Shown here piece after piece: positions 1 to 4,996 of a DNA stretch of 5,039 bases. Location of the stretch: positions 1-5,039 of the forward strand of contig JAAYUP010000341.1 in the NCBI GenBank assembly GCA_012517635.1, written 5' to 3'. Under the pieces are notes generated by a model. That model was given only the letters and a program-made list of their open reading frames with translations. It did no database searches and was not told the origin of the DNA. Source of the stretch: Candidatus Atribacter alterifermentans (GTDB lineage Bacteria; Atribacterota; Atribacteria; Atribacterales; Atribacteraceae). Every line of letters begins with the position of its first letter. The stretch's first letter is position 1. The position numbers were made by a program, and so were the translations under genes.

Positions 1-19
1 ATCCTGGGGAAACCAACAT
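1..19 (-). CDS. possible start of a further minus-strand gene, cut by the window edge
   Basis: On the minus strand an AAGGAGG Shine-Dalgarno (24-30) is followed, after GGGA, by ATG at 19-17. Six codons, MLVSPG, remain before the window ends. The spacing of 4 nt is short, so the TTG right after the ATG may be the start instead. Only the initiation signal is visible, so no family can be assigned. It lies about 100 nt downstream of the NUDIX gene with no terminator between them, so the two could share a transcript. It could also be a purine-rich chance match. Confidence 0.3.
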
Positions 20-24
20 TCCCC
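6..24 (-). other. small hairpin over the putative start codon
   Basis: GGGGAA (6-11) and TTCCCC (19-24) are exact inverted repeats with a 7-nt loop. In the minus-strand RNA the stem would pair the last Gs of the purine-rich ribosome site and the A of the ATG with the early codons. That could dampen translation of the edge gene. The stem is only 6 bp and the gene itself is uncertain. Confidence 0.25.
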
Positions 25-119
25 CTCCTTTTACCTCATTTTACCGAAAAATTCAAGTATTGTATACATTTTTTTAATATTTACTTATTTCTCCCCCTTT
101 CTCAATAATTATTCGTTTA

Positions 120-536
120 TTAAATATTGTTTTGAAAGATATTTTGAACAAGATTTTTTTCATTCTGATAAAAAAGGAGACGTGGAGTTTCTCTTATTTC
201 AACCCAGCGTACTTCTTCGATTTCTTTTGTATCAAAATTACTTCCAGAATCTTCAGGTATCATTAAATAATAATGAACTTTTTCTACAAAGCTCTGGTCA
301 TCTTTTTGGTATTGAAATTGTATTTCTCCGGCATTTTTTTCAATTCTACAACTATAACCGGTTTCTTCTCGAACCTCACGAATTGCAGTTTCTTGATCTG
401 ACTCATCATTTTCTCGATGGCCTTTGGGAAGCGTCCATAATGGGGAATTCTTTTTTCGAATGAGGAGAATATATTGGCTTTGCCCTTCGATTTTCCTTAC
501 TATCCCGCCACAGGCTTGAACATAATTTATAGTCAC
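120..536 (-). CDS. NUDIX hydrolase (MutT / Ap4A-hydrolase-like)
   Basis: Single-domain NUDIX pyrophosphohydrolase of about 138 aa, probably cytoplasmic, splitting a nucleoside diphosphate linked to another group. Counting from the GTG start, the complete NUDIX box GX5EX7REUXEEXGU runs from G39 to Y61: G39, E45, R53, E54, E57, E58 and G60 are all present. E54, E57 and E58 are the expected Mg2+-binding glutamates. Before the box comes the usual beta strand and the LWTLPKGH entry typical of MutT/Ap4A-like members. The exact substrate (oxidised dNTP, dinucleoside polyphosphate or other) cannot be told. Start choice: the frame extends to an ATG at 572, but that ATG has no ribosome site. The GTG at 536 has AAGGAGAT nine nt upstream and sits just before the first domain strand, so I prefer it. 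The longer form would be 150 aa. It has its own promoter region and is separated from the DUF89 gene by more than 300 nt. Confidence 0.92.
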   Translation of the reverse strand: MTINYVQACGGIVRKIEGQSQYILLIRKKNSPLWTLPKGHRENDESDQETAIREVREETGYSCRIEKNAGEIQFQYQKDDQSFVEKVHYYLMIPEDSGSNFDTKEIEEVRWVEIRETPRLLFYQNEKNLVQNIFQNNI

Positions 537-545
537 CTTTTGACG

Positions 546-553
546 ATCTCCTT
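546..553 (-). promoter_or_regulatory. ribosome binding site that decides the NUDIX start
   Basis: AAGGAGAT on the minus strand lies nine nt before GTG (536-534). It sits inside the 12 codons that would be translated if the ATG at 572 were used. That ATG is preceded only by CGGGTTTAAA, which has no clear Shine-Dalgarno. Confidence 0.65.
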
Positions 554-608
554 GACAGTTTGGATTGAACATTTTAAACCCGGCTATTTATTCCAGAGCT
601 TCTTCACT

Positions 609-636
609 ATTTTACACGAAAAGCGGATTTTTGCAA
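609..636 (-). promoter_or_regulatory. second candidate promoter for the NUDIX gene
   Basis: Minus strand: TTGCAA (636-631), 16 nt, then TAAAAT (614-609). The -10 matches the sigma-70 consensus at 5 of 6 positions and the -35 at 4 of 6. Transcription would begin near 602, about 65 nt before the GTG start. It is weaker than the upstream candidate and may be chance in AT-rich DNA. Confidence 0.3.
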
Positions 637-644
637 ATCAACAG

Positions 645-673
645 TTCATTATCATACATTTTGCCTATATAAT
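645..673 (+). promoter_or_regulatory. possible divergent plus-strand promoter
   Basis: A perfect TATAAT (668-673) lies 17 nt after TTCATT (645-650, 3 of 6 to the -35 consensus). It overlaps the -10 of the minus-strand promoter, so the same AT-rich segment could fire both ways. A plus transcript would start near 680 and run into the T-tailed hairpins at 786-858. No well-supported plus-strand gene follows, so confidence is low. Confidence 0.22.
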
Positions 674-697
674 AAAGATAAATAATTATTTTGGCAA
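669..697 (-). promoter_or_regulatory. sigma-70-type promoter upstream of the NUDIX gene
   Basis: Minus strand: TTGCCA (697-692), an exact 17-nt spacer, then TATTAT (674-669). Both hexamers match the consensus at 5 of 6 positions. Transcription would start near 662, leaving an untranslated leader of roughly 125 nt before the GTG start. No known riboswitch was recognised in that leader. This is the best-scoring promoter by eye in the window. Confidence 0.5.
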
Positions 698-785
698 GTC
701 TCACCTAAAAAACATTATTTCTTTGAAGGAAAACGAATCGATTCCTCTTGTTAAATTATTAATGAGCGTCATCATTGTTTTCCTT

Positions 786-808
786 ACTCTCTCAAAGAGT
801 TCTTTTTT
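786..808 (+). terminator. weak plus-facing terminator-like hairpin
   Basis: ACTCT (786-790) and AGAGT (796-800) form a 5-bp stem with a 5-nt loop, followed by TCTTTTTT. The stem is short and AT-rich. It is the first of three such structures facing the plus direction. Confidence 0.22.
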
Positions 809-835
809 AAAAAATTTAACAAAATACTTGCAAAT

Positions 836-858
836 CCTTCAGTGATTTGAAGGTTTTT
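836..858 (+). terminator. plus-facing rho-independent terminator candidate
   Basis: CCTTCA (836-841) and TGAAGG (848-853) form a perfect 6-bp stem with a 6-nt loop, followed directly by TTTTT (854-858). The T-run lies only on the plus strand. In the minus direction the hairpin is followed by ATTTGC, so it would end the DUF89 transcript poorly. It would block plus-strand transcripts from entering the DUF89 gene as antisense RNA. Confidence 0.38.
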
Positions 859-870
859 ATTTATCATCCA

Positions 871-898
871 AGAACTCGAAAGGGATAAGTTCTTTTTT
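871..898 (+). terminator. plus-facing T-tailed hairpin at the DUF89 3' end
   Basis: AGAACT (871-876) and AGTTCT (888-893) form a 6-bp stem with an 11-nt loop, followed by a T-run to 898. The T-run overlaps the reverse complement of the DUF89 stop codon. On the minus strand the run comes before the hairpin as As, so termination in that direction is not predicted. Confidence 0.28.
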
Positions 899-1748
899 AT
901 GAATGATTTTTCTTCAAAACAAGCGCCCCTTGCTCTACACCTAATTCCCGAGATACCGCTTTGCATTTTGCTTTTAAGAGAAAATATATACTTTCGGGTC
1001 GATCGCTTAGAGTCTCAAAATTTCCTTGACCCTTGGATAAAATACAATCAGCTCTTTTCCAAACTTCTTGGACTTCTTGAGGAGCACGATTGATGTCGAT
1101 TCCAATTTCTCCTTGACCAGTCGTTAGGATGGTTGCTATCTTATCTATTCCAGCTTCAATAGCATCTTCCCGAAGGGCATCATTGGAAATTGGTTTTTCC
1201 TTAACAATAAAATAGATTTGTCTCCCTTGATTAATTTCTTCCAAAAAAACTCGATCAAAAACTACTTCACCAGCATTATCACCGATATAGAGCAGAATTT
1301 TTGACGAATGAAGATCAGTTTGAAAATCTTCCCAATCATAAATTCCCCAAGGTATGTGCTCAATTTGATAAAGAATTTCGTTAACCTTGACTTCTTTATA
1401 AACACCTAAATCAATAATATTGCCAGCAATTGCGATCCGTAAGGCTGTTTCTAGACGGTTATTGCTCTTCTCTACATATTCTTTTAATTGGGGATAAAGC
1501 TCTAAGGCCATTCGATTATAATATTTTTTCTCTTCGTAAAAGATGTCTTGAATACCTACCATTTCTTGGGTAATTCGATGCGCTACCGTCGTCATAAAAG
1601 CTGGTGTCCAATTTGAATCGGCTTGAGAATAATTTTTACAAACCTGTTGGAGTACTTGCCAGGCAAAATGACGGTCTTTTCCTGCTTTCTCCACTGCTTC
1701 TAAGGCTTGTCGAATATTACATTCAAAACATTCAGCTTGTGCTTTCAT
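897..1748 (-). CDS. DUF89 / ARMT1-like metal-dependent phosphatase
   Basis: Stand-alone DUF89 protein of 283 aa, the usual length for the prokaryotic subfamily. The family is known as metal-dependent phosphatases proposed to hydrolyse damaged or side-product phosphometabolites; the substrate here is unknown. Visible motifs: a CxxC pair near the N-terminus (C7, C10), typical of this subfamily; AGNIIDLG (108-115); the metal-site motif GDNAGEVVFD (156-165) with D157 and N158; KPISNDA (185-191) with N189 and D190; and SKGQGNFETL (238-247) with K239, N243 and E245. All core motifs look intact. There is no signal peptide or membrane segment, so it should be cytoplasmic. The ATG overlaps the stop of the RCK gene by one base (TAATG) and follows GGGGG by 6 nt, so translation is probably coupled to the upstream gene. 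It is the last gene of the block. The family call is firm; the physiological role is open. Confidence 0.9.
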   Translation of the reverse strand: MKAQAECFECNIRQALEAVEKAGKDRHFAWQVLQQVCKNYSQADSNWTPAFMTTVAHRITQEMVGIQDIFYEEKKYYNRMALELYPQLKEYVEKSNNRLETALRIAIAGNIIDLGVYKEVKVNEILYQIEHIPWGIYDWEDFQTDLHSSKILLYIGDNAGEVVFDRVFLEEINQGRQIYFIVKEKPISNDALREDAIEAGIDKIATILTTGQGEIGIDINRAPQEVQEVWKRADCILSKGQGNFETLSDRPESIYFLLKAKCKAVSRELGVEQGALVLKKNHS

Positions 1749-2428
1749 TATGATCCCCCATTATCGATCCGTTCTGATGCTAATTCACGAAAAAATTTCT
1801 TCAATTGAATTTCATCCCCAAGGACATAAATGATATCATTTTTATTTAATACTTCACTGGCAGCTGGAGACACGATATACTCATCTGCCCTTTTGATGGC
1901 TAATATTGTTACCCCAAAACGGTTTCTCAATTGTGATTTACTTAAGGTTGTGTTTGCCAAAACTGTAGGAAGCTTTGATTCAACAATATTGTAACCCGGA
2001 AAAAGTTCTTCAGTTCGAATCGCATTCTGAAAGGTTAAAGTTTTAGCAACTTTAATTGCCATATCTTTTTCAGGAAAAATGACTCGATCTGCTCCAACCT
2101 TACTAAGAATTTTCCCATGATTTTCATTTATTGCTCGAGCGATAATAAATGGGACTCCCATATCTTTTAAAGCCAAGGTAGTCAAAACGCTCGATTGGAT
2201 ATCATTTCCAATACTGACTATAGCAACATCAAAATTCCTAATTCCTAATGTCTCTAAAACCTTTTCGTCAGTAGTGTCAGCTTGAACAACTTCGCTCACC
2301 TTGCTTGCCAAATCTCTCACTGGCGCTTCATCTATATCGACTGCTAAAACCATAAAACCTTGCTGGTAGAGCGCTAAAGCTATATTTTTCCCAAATATAC
2401 CTAAACCAAATACAGCAAATTGTCGCAT
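1748..2428 (-). CDS. TrkA/KtrA-type RCK (KTN) potassium-uptake regulatory protein
   Basis: Cytoplasmic gating subunit of the Trk/Ktr potassium-transport family, 226 aa, matching KtrA-type proteins with one RCK-N and one RCK-C domain. The N-terminal Rossmann fold (about 3-120) starts with the nucleotide-binding glycine motif GLGIFG (8-13) and has the acidic end of strand 2 in VDIDE (D31, D33). D51 follows, in ADTTDE. FPEKDMA (118-124) at the end of RCK-N resembles the conserved segment of KtrA that carries a cation-site glutamate. The RCK-C domain covers about 138-216. Such proteins bind NAD(H) or adenine nucleotides and open or close a KtrB/TrkH pore. No pore gene is present in the window, so the partner must be elsewhere. 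The ATG at 2428 is preceded, at 9 nt, by GGTGAT, which matches the 3' part of an extended Shine-Dalgarno. Its last codons carry the ribosome site for the DUF89 gene. Whether it serves a Ktr/Trk transporter or another RCK client is inference. Confidence 0.92.
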   Translation of the reverse strand: MRQFAVFGLGIFGKNIALALYQQGFMVLAVDIDEAPVRDLASKVSEVVQADTTDEKVLETLGIRNFDVAIVSIGNDIQSSVLTTLALKDMGVPFIIARAINENHGKILSKVGADRVIFPEKDMAIKVAKTLTFQNAIRTEELFPGYNIVESKLPTVLANTTLSKSQLRNRFGVTILAIKRADEYIVSPAASEVLNKNDIIYVLGDEIQLKKFFRELASERIDNGGS

Positions 2429-2437
2429 TTACTCATC

Positions 2438-2443
2438 ATCACC
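2438..2443 (-). promoter_or_regulatory. unusual ribosome binding site of the RCK gene
   Basis: GGTGAT on the minus strand, nine nt before the ATG at 2428. It pairs with the 5' side of the anti-Shine-Dalgarno rather than the usual GGAGG core found at the neighbouring genes. It is the weakest initiation signal in the block. Confidence 0.4.
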
Positions 2444-2473
2444 ATTTTATAATATTACTCTTTAGAAAAGTTT

Positions 2474-2501
2474 AATGATATCTTACGACTTTGATATCAT
2501 T
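2474..2501 (-). other. inverted repeat at the end of the thioesterase gene
   Basis: AATGATATC (2474-2482) and GATATCATT (2493-2501) are a perfect 9-bp inverted repeat with a 10-nt loop. The loop contains the thioesterase stop codon. On the minus strand it is followed by AAACTTTTC, a poor T-run, so it is at best a weak terminator or an mRNA-processing or stability structure between the thioesterase and RCK genes. The AT-rich stem could be chance. Confidence 0.35.
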
Positions 2502-2896
2502 CGATTTTTTTGGTCAAGTTTCTTTAAAAAACTGTCTCTTTTTACAACAAACCGTTCTAATTTCCCCTCACCAATTTTCTCGATTTCATCAAAGGCTTCG
2601 GCTTCGAAAACCAATCGGTTTCTATAAATTTCAACCAAGGTTGCCCGAGCAGTGACTTTCATTCCCGGTGGCGTTGCAGCAATATGGGAAATACTGATCC
2701 GGGTCCCAACACTTTCATAACCATCAGATAAATGATTCTTAACTGCATAAAAAGCAGCGTTATCCATGAGTGACACCAGCATAGGGGTAGCAAATGCTGG
2801 GACCATTTCTTTTTCGAACTTGTCAGCGGTATTTTCTTTTCCAACAATAGCCGATGCAACCCCAGTTAATCCAACTCGAAGGGTATGACTCTTCAT
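2483..2896 (-). CDS. FlK-like hotdog-fold acyl-CoA thioesterase
   Basis: Small single-domain hotdog thioesterase of 137 aa, cytoplasmic, expected to hydrolyse a short acyl-CoA. It aligns by eye with fluoroacetyl-CoA thioesterase FlK of Streptomyces cattleya. The FATPMLVSLMD segment (35-45) matches FlK around its catalytic Thr42 and Glu50. SHIAATPPG (70-78) matches the segment with catalytic His76, and IGEGKLERFVV (108-118) matches the last conserved strand. The predicted triad is T37, D45 and H71, so the acidic residue is Asp instead of FlK's Glu. The phenylalanine lid of FlK (F33, F36) corresponds to E28 and M31 here, which argues against fluoroacetyl-CoA as substrate. The ATG at 2896 overlaps the ftsH stop as ATGA and has GGGAGGA ten nt upstream inside the ftsH coding region, so translation is probably coupled. 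The fold and family are clear; the substrate is unknown. Confidence 0.87.
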   Translation of the reverse strand: MKSHTLRVGLTGVASAIVGKENTADKFEKEMVPAFATPMLVSLMDNAAFYAVKNHLSDGYESVGTRISISHIAATPPGMKVTARATLVEIYRNRLVFEAEAFDEIEKIGEGKLERFVVKRDSFLKKLDQKNRMISKS

Positions 2897-4815
2897 TTTG
2901 TATTAATCCTCCCTTCTTGGTTCGAAGGAAAATCTGATAATAATTGTGTAGCAGCGCTTTTTTGATTTTTATCTTTTCCCAATGGGATTTCAGAATTTTC
3001 TTTTCCATTCATATCTAAGATGGCATCAATTTCTTCTCTTTCCAAGATTTCTTTTTCCAATAATACTGCAGCAAGTTTATCTAATTTATCGTGATTATCC
3101 ATGATTAATGTTCGAGCCTGTTCATAGGCGCTATCAATAATGCTTCTAACTTCTTTATCAATAGTAAAGGCAACTTCTTCACTATAATTACGGTCTTCAG
3201 CAATGTCCTTTCCTAAAAACACTTCCTTATGGCGACGTCCTAACGTTAAAGGTCCCAGGGTATCACTCATACCGTATTCACAAACCATCTCTCGAGCTAT
3301 TTCTGTGGCTTTTTGTAAGTCATCATGAGCACCAGTGGTTACGTCCTCAAAAATGATTTCTTCAGCTACTCGCCCACCCAACAGAACAGCTAAACGAGTC
3401 ATTAACTCCTGTTTACTGATGAGATATCGATCTTCAGTTGGGAGTTGTAAAGTGTATCCAAGGGCTGCACCACCACGAGGAATTATTGATATTTTATGTA
3501 CAGGATCAGTATTAGGAAGAAGTTTCGCTACTAAAGCATGACCAGCCTCATGATAAGCCACAACCCTTTTTTCCTTTTCACTGATTATGACATTTTTCCT
3601 TTCCGGTCCAGCAATGACTTTATCAATCGATTCTTCCATATCCGACATTTCAATAACATCTTTTCCCTTACGGGCTGCAAGCAGTGCAGCCTCGTTCATC
3701 ATATTGGCAAGGTCAGCTCCCACAAATCCTGGAGTTCTTCTTGCCAAAATTTTGAGATCAATATCTTTTCCTAAGGGTTTCCCCTTGGAATGTACCTTGA
3801 GAATCGCTTCTCTTCCAGAAACATCAGGCCTTGGTACAGCAATCCTCCTATCAAAACGACCCGGTCTGAGGAGAGCTGGGTCCAGAATATCAGGTCGGTT
3901 AGTTGCAGCAATCAATATGACACCTTGGTTTGGATCAAACCCATCCATTTCCACTAAGAGCTGATTCAATGTTTGTTCTCTTTCATCGTGACCTCCTCCT
4001 AAACCAGCACCTCGATGTCGCCCTACCGCATCCAACTCATCAACAAAAACGATACAAGGAGCATTTCGTTTGGCATTTCCAAATAAATCTCGTACCCGGG
4101 CTGCCCCAACACCGACGAACATCTCCACAAAATCGGAACCACTAATACTAAAAAAAGGAACCCCAGCTTCACCGGCTACTGCCTTTGCTAATAGGGTTTT
4201 TCCTGTACCTGGCGGCCCGTATAAAAGCACACCACGGGGAATTCGAGCTCCTAATTTCTGAAATTTTCGAGGATTTTTTAAGAAATCAACGACTTCACGG
4301 AGTTCTTCTTTTACTTCTTCAATGCCAGCAACATCGTCAAAGGTGATCTTTACTTTTTCGGCATCTACCATTCGAGCATGACTCTTCGAAAATGAAGTAA
4401 CTTTGCTTCCGCCACCTTGGAATTGTTGAAGTAAAAAAATCCAAACTATGATGAGCAAAGCTGTTGGTAATAGTGATCCAAGTATCCTTGACCACCAAGA
4501 TGGCTCTGAAGGTGGTTTGGCATCAATATTCACATTTTGATTTCGTAAGATTTCAATCAATTGAGGGTCTTCAGGGGCATAGGTTGTAAAATTCGTTCCG
4601 TTTTTAAGACGCCCTAATATATTTTTATCTATAATTGTAACGCTTTCAACCTCATTTTCTTTAACTAAATCAATAAAATCAGTATATGTAAAAGCTTGAG
4701 GTGGTATTTCTTGTTGCATAAATGAGGTTATTAATGAAGCGACTATAATAAGAAACAAGAGATAAAATCCCATGTTTCTGTAAAATTTCCCACCTGGGGT
4801 ATTATTCAGTTTCAC
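2893..4815 (-). CDS. ftsH: ATP-dependent zinc metalloprotease FtsH
   Basis: Membrane-anchored hexameric AAA+ protease that extracts and degrades misassembled membrane proteins and some cytosolic regulators. It has 640 aa, the normal length. Domain order: transmembrane helix 1 (about 15-33), a short extracytoplasmic FtsH_ext domain (34-109), transmembrane helix 2 (about 111-131), the AAA+ module (155-405) and the M41 peptidase (about 415-600). Key residues: Walker A GPPGTGKT (200-207), pore-loop FVG (233-235), Walker B IVFVDE (255-260), second region of homology with arginine fingers R317 and R320, zinc motif HEAGH (422-426) and third zinc ligand D499 in TTGAHDD. A hydrophilic tail follows 600. 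All catalytic residues are present. The start is GTG at 4815, fixed by an in-frame TAA immediately before it; GAGGAGGA lies 11 nt upstream (4827-4834). A 13-codon leader ORF ends exactly at this GTG. The stop overlaps the thioesterase start. No convincing promoter was seen upstream. Confidence 0.98.
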   Translation of the reverse strand: MKLNNTPGGKFYRNMGFYLLFLIIVASLITSFMQQEIPPQAFTYTDFIDLVKENEVESVTIIDKNILGRLKNGTNFTTYAPEDPQLIEILRNQNVNIDAKPPSEPSWWSRILGSLLPTALLIIVWIFLLQQFQGGGSKVTSFSKSHARMVDAEKVKITFDDVAGIEEVKEELREVVDFLKNPRKFQKLGARIPRGVLLYGPPGTGKTLLAKAVAGEAGVPFFSISGSDFVEMFVGVGAARVRDLFGNAKRNAPCIVFVDELDAVGRHRGAGLGGGHDEREQTLNQLLVEMDGFDPNQGVILIAATNRPDILDPALLRPGRFDRRIAVPRPDVSGREAILKVHSKGKPLGKDIDLKILARRTPGFVGADLANMMNEAALLAARKGKDVIEMSDMEESIDKVIAGPERKNVIISEKEKRVVAYHEAGHALVAKLLPNTDPVHKISIIPRGGAALGYTLQLPTEDRYLISKQELMTRLAVLLGGRVAEEIIFEDVTTGAHDDLQKATEIAREMVCEYGMSDTLGPLTLGRRHKEVFLGKDIAEDRNYSEEVAFTIDKEVRSIIDSAYEQARTLIMDNHDKLDKLAAVLLEKEILEREEIDAILDMNGKENSEIPLGKDKNQKSAATQLLSDFPSNQEGRINTK

Positions 4816-4857
4816 TTATTTATTCATCCTCCTCTGATTATTCCAATAAAGAAACAT
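4816..4857 (-). CDS. 13-codon leader ORF abutting ftsH
   Basis: Minus-strand ATG at 4857 opens a frame encoding MFLYWNNQRRMNK that ends with TAA at 4818-4816. The next base begins the GTG start of ftsH, in the same frame. The leader has a textbook ribosome site (AAGGAG, 4868-4873) ten nt upstream. The ftsH ribosome site lies inside its QRRM codons. Ribosomes finishing the leader would stop directly on the ftsH start, which suggests termination-reinitiation coupling or a translated leader. No family is recognised and it may only be a regulatory ORF. It could also be the relic of a longer ftsH N-terminus closed by a stop mutation. Confidence 0.42.
   Translation of the reverse strand: MFLYWNNQRRMNK
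4827..4834 (-). promoter_or_regulatory. ftsH ribosome binding site
   Basis: GAGGAGGA on the minus strand, 11 nt before the GTG at 4815. An ATG overlapping its last bases (4827-4825) is in frame but is followed by only two codons and TAA, so it cannot start ftsH. This fixes the GTG as the start. Confidence 0.7.
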
Positions 4858-4867
4858 AATCACTATT

Positions 4868-4873
4868 CTCCTT
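4868..4873 (-). promoter_or_regulatory. ribosome binding site of the ftsH leader ORF
   Basis: AAGGAG on the minus strand, ten nt before the ATG at 4857. Its presence is the main reason to take the 13-codon leader seriously: two Shine-Dalgarno sites stand in series ahead of ftsH. Confidence 0.45.
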
Positions 4874-4927
4874 TTTTTATTTTCTAAAGTCAGTTTCAAC
4901 AAACTTTAATCTATCCTGAAAATACAC

Positions 4928-4952
4928 GGGCATGATAAATCAAGCCCCTACA
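4928..4952 (-). repeat. REP-like unit A (TGTAG tag plus imperfect hairpin)
   Basis: On the minus strand TGTAG (4952-4948) is followed directly by the 20-nt GGGCTTGATTTATCATGCCC (4947-4928). This folds into 4 bp, one T-T mismatch, 5 bp and a TT loop. A GTAG tetranucleotide directly 5' of a hairpin is the hallmark of REP elements recognised by RAYT (TnpA-REP) transposases. It is oriented opposite to the two units beside it. Confidence 0.6.
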
Positions 4953-4965
4953 AAATAATTTAAAA

Positions 4966-4990
4966 TGTAGGGGCGCAATTTATTGCGCCC
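4966..4990 (+). repeat. REP-like unit B (TGTAG tag plus perfect hairpin)
   Basis: TGTAG (4966-4970) is followed directly by GGGCGCAATTTATTGCGCCC (4971-4990), a 9-bp perfect stem with a TT loop. It has the same outer GGGC/GCCC and inner ATTTAT as unit A, with paired changes between them. Its first nine bases, TGTAGGGGC, are the inverted copy of those of unit A across a 13-nt AT spacer, giving a BIME-like head-to-head pair. Confidence 0.65.
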
Positions 4991-4996
4991 GATTAA

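Larger units (their letters stand above)
573..896. other. intergenic region between DUF89 and NUDIX genes
   Basis: A 324-nt AT-rich gap with no convincing protein gene. It holds minus-strand promoter candidates for the NUDIX gene (609-697). It also has a plus-strand TATAAT-type promoter candidate overlapping the best of these (645-673) and three plus-facing T-tailed hairpins (786-808, 836-858, 871-898). No T-tailed hairpin faces the minus direction, so the end of the DUF89 transcript is not evident. Confidence 0.6.

Noticed and set aside
31..69. 12-codon minus-strand frame (MYTILEFFGKMR) just before the edge gene
   Set aside because: The nearest purine-rich stretch (92-102) is more than 20 nt from its ATG and nothing recognisable is encoded. 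Unlike the ftsH leader, it lacks a positioned ribosome site.
474..845. Plus-strand open frame of 123 codons
   Set aside because: Its first third is antisense to the NUDIX gene. It is rich in Leu, Ile and Phe, as random AT-rich frames are, has no ribosome site and matches no recognised family. Only its last 27 codons are mentioned, as a speculative peptide.
2444..2475. Internal promoter in the gap before the RCK gene (TTAAAC, 18 nt, TATAAA)
   Set aside because: The -35 is poor and the -10 is one of several overlapping AT-rich matches. Read-through from ftsH is the simpler explanation.
3335..4261. Several plus-strand frames antisense to ftsH
   Set aside because: They lie wholly within the conserved AAA and protease coding region of ftsH and encode nothing recognisable, so they are frame shadows.
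4874..4909. Promoter for ftsH (TTGAAA at 4899, or TTAAAG at 4909 with TAGAAA at 4886)
   Set aside because: TTGAAA has no -10 at a proper distance (only AAAAAG at 17 nt). TTAAAG matches the -35 consensus at only 3 of 6. Neither is convincing in such AT-rich DNA.
4928..4990. Rho-independent terminator of a gene upstream of ftsH
   Set aside because: The hairpins are GC-rich, but neither strand has a T-run directly after a stem, and the shared TGTAG tags fit a repeat family better.
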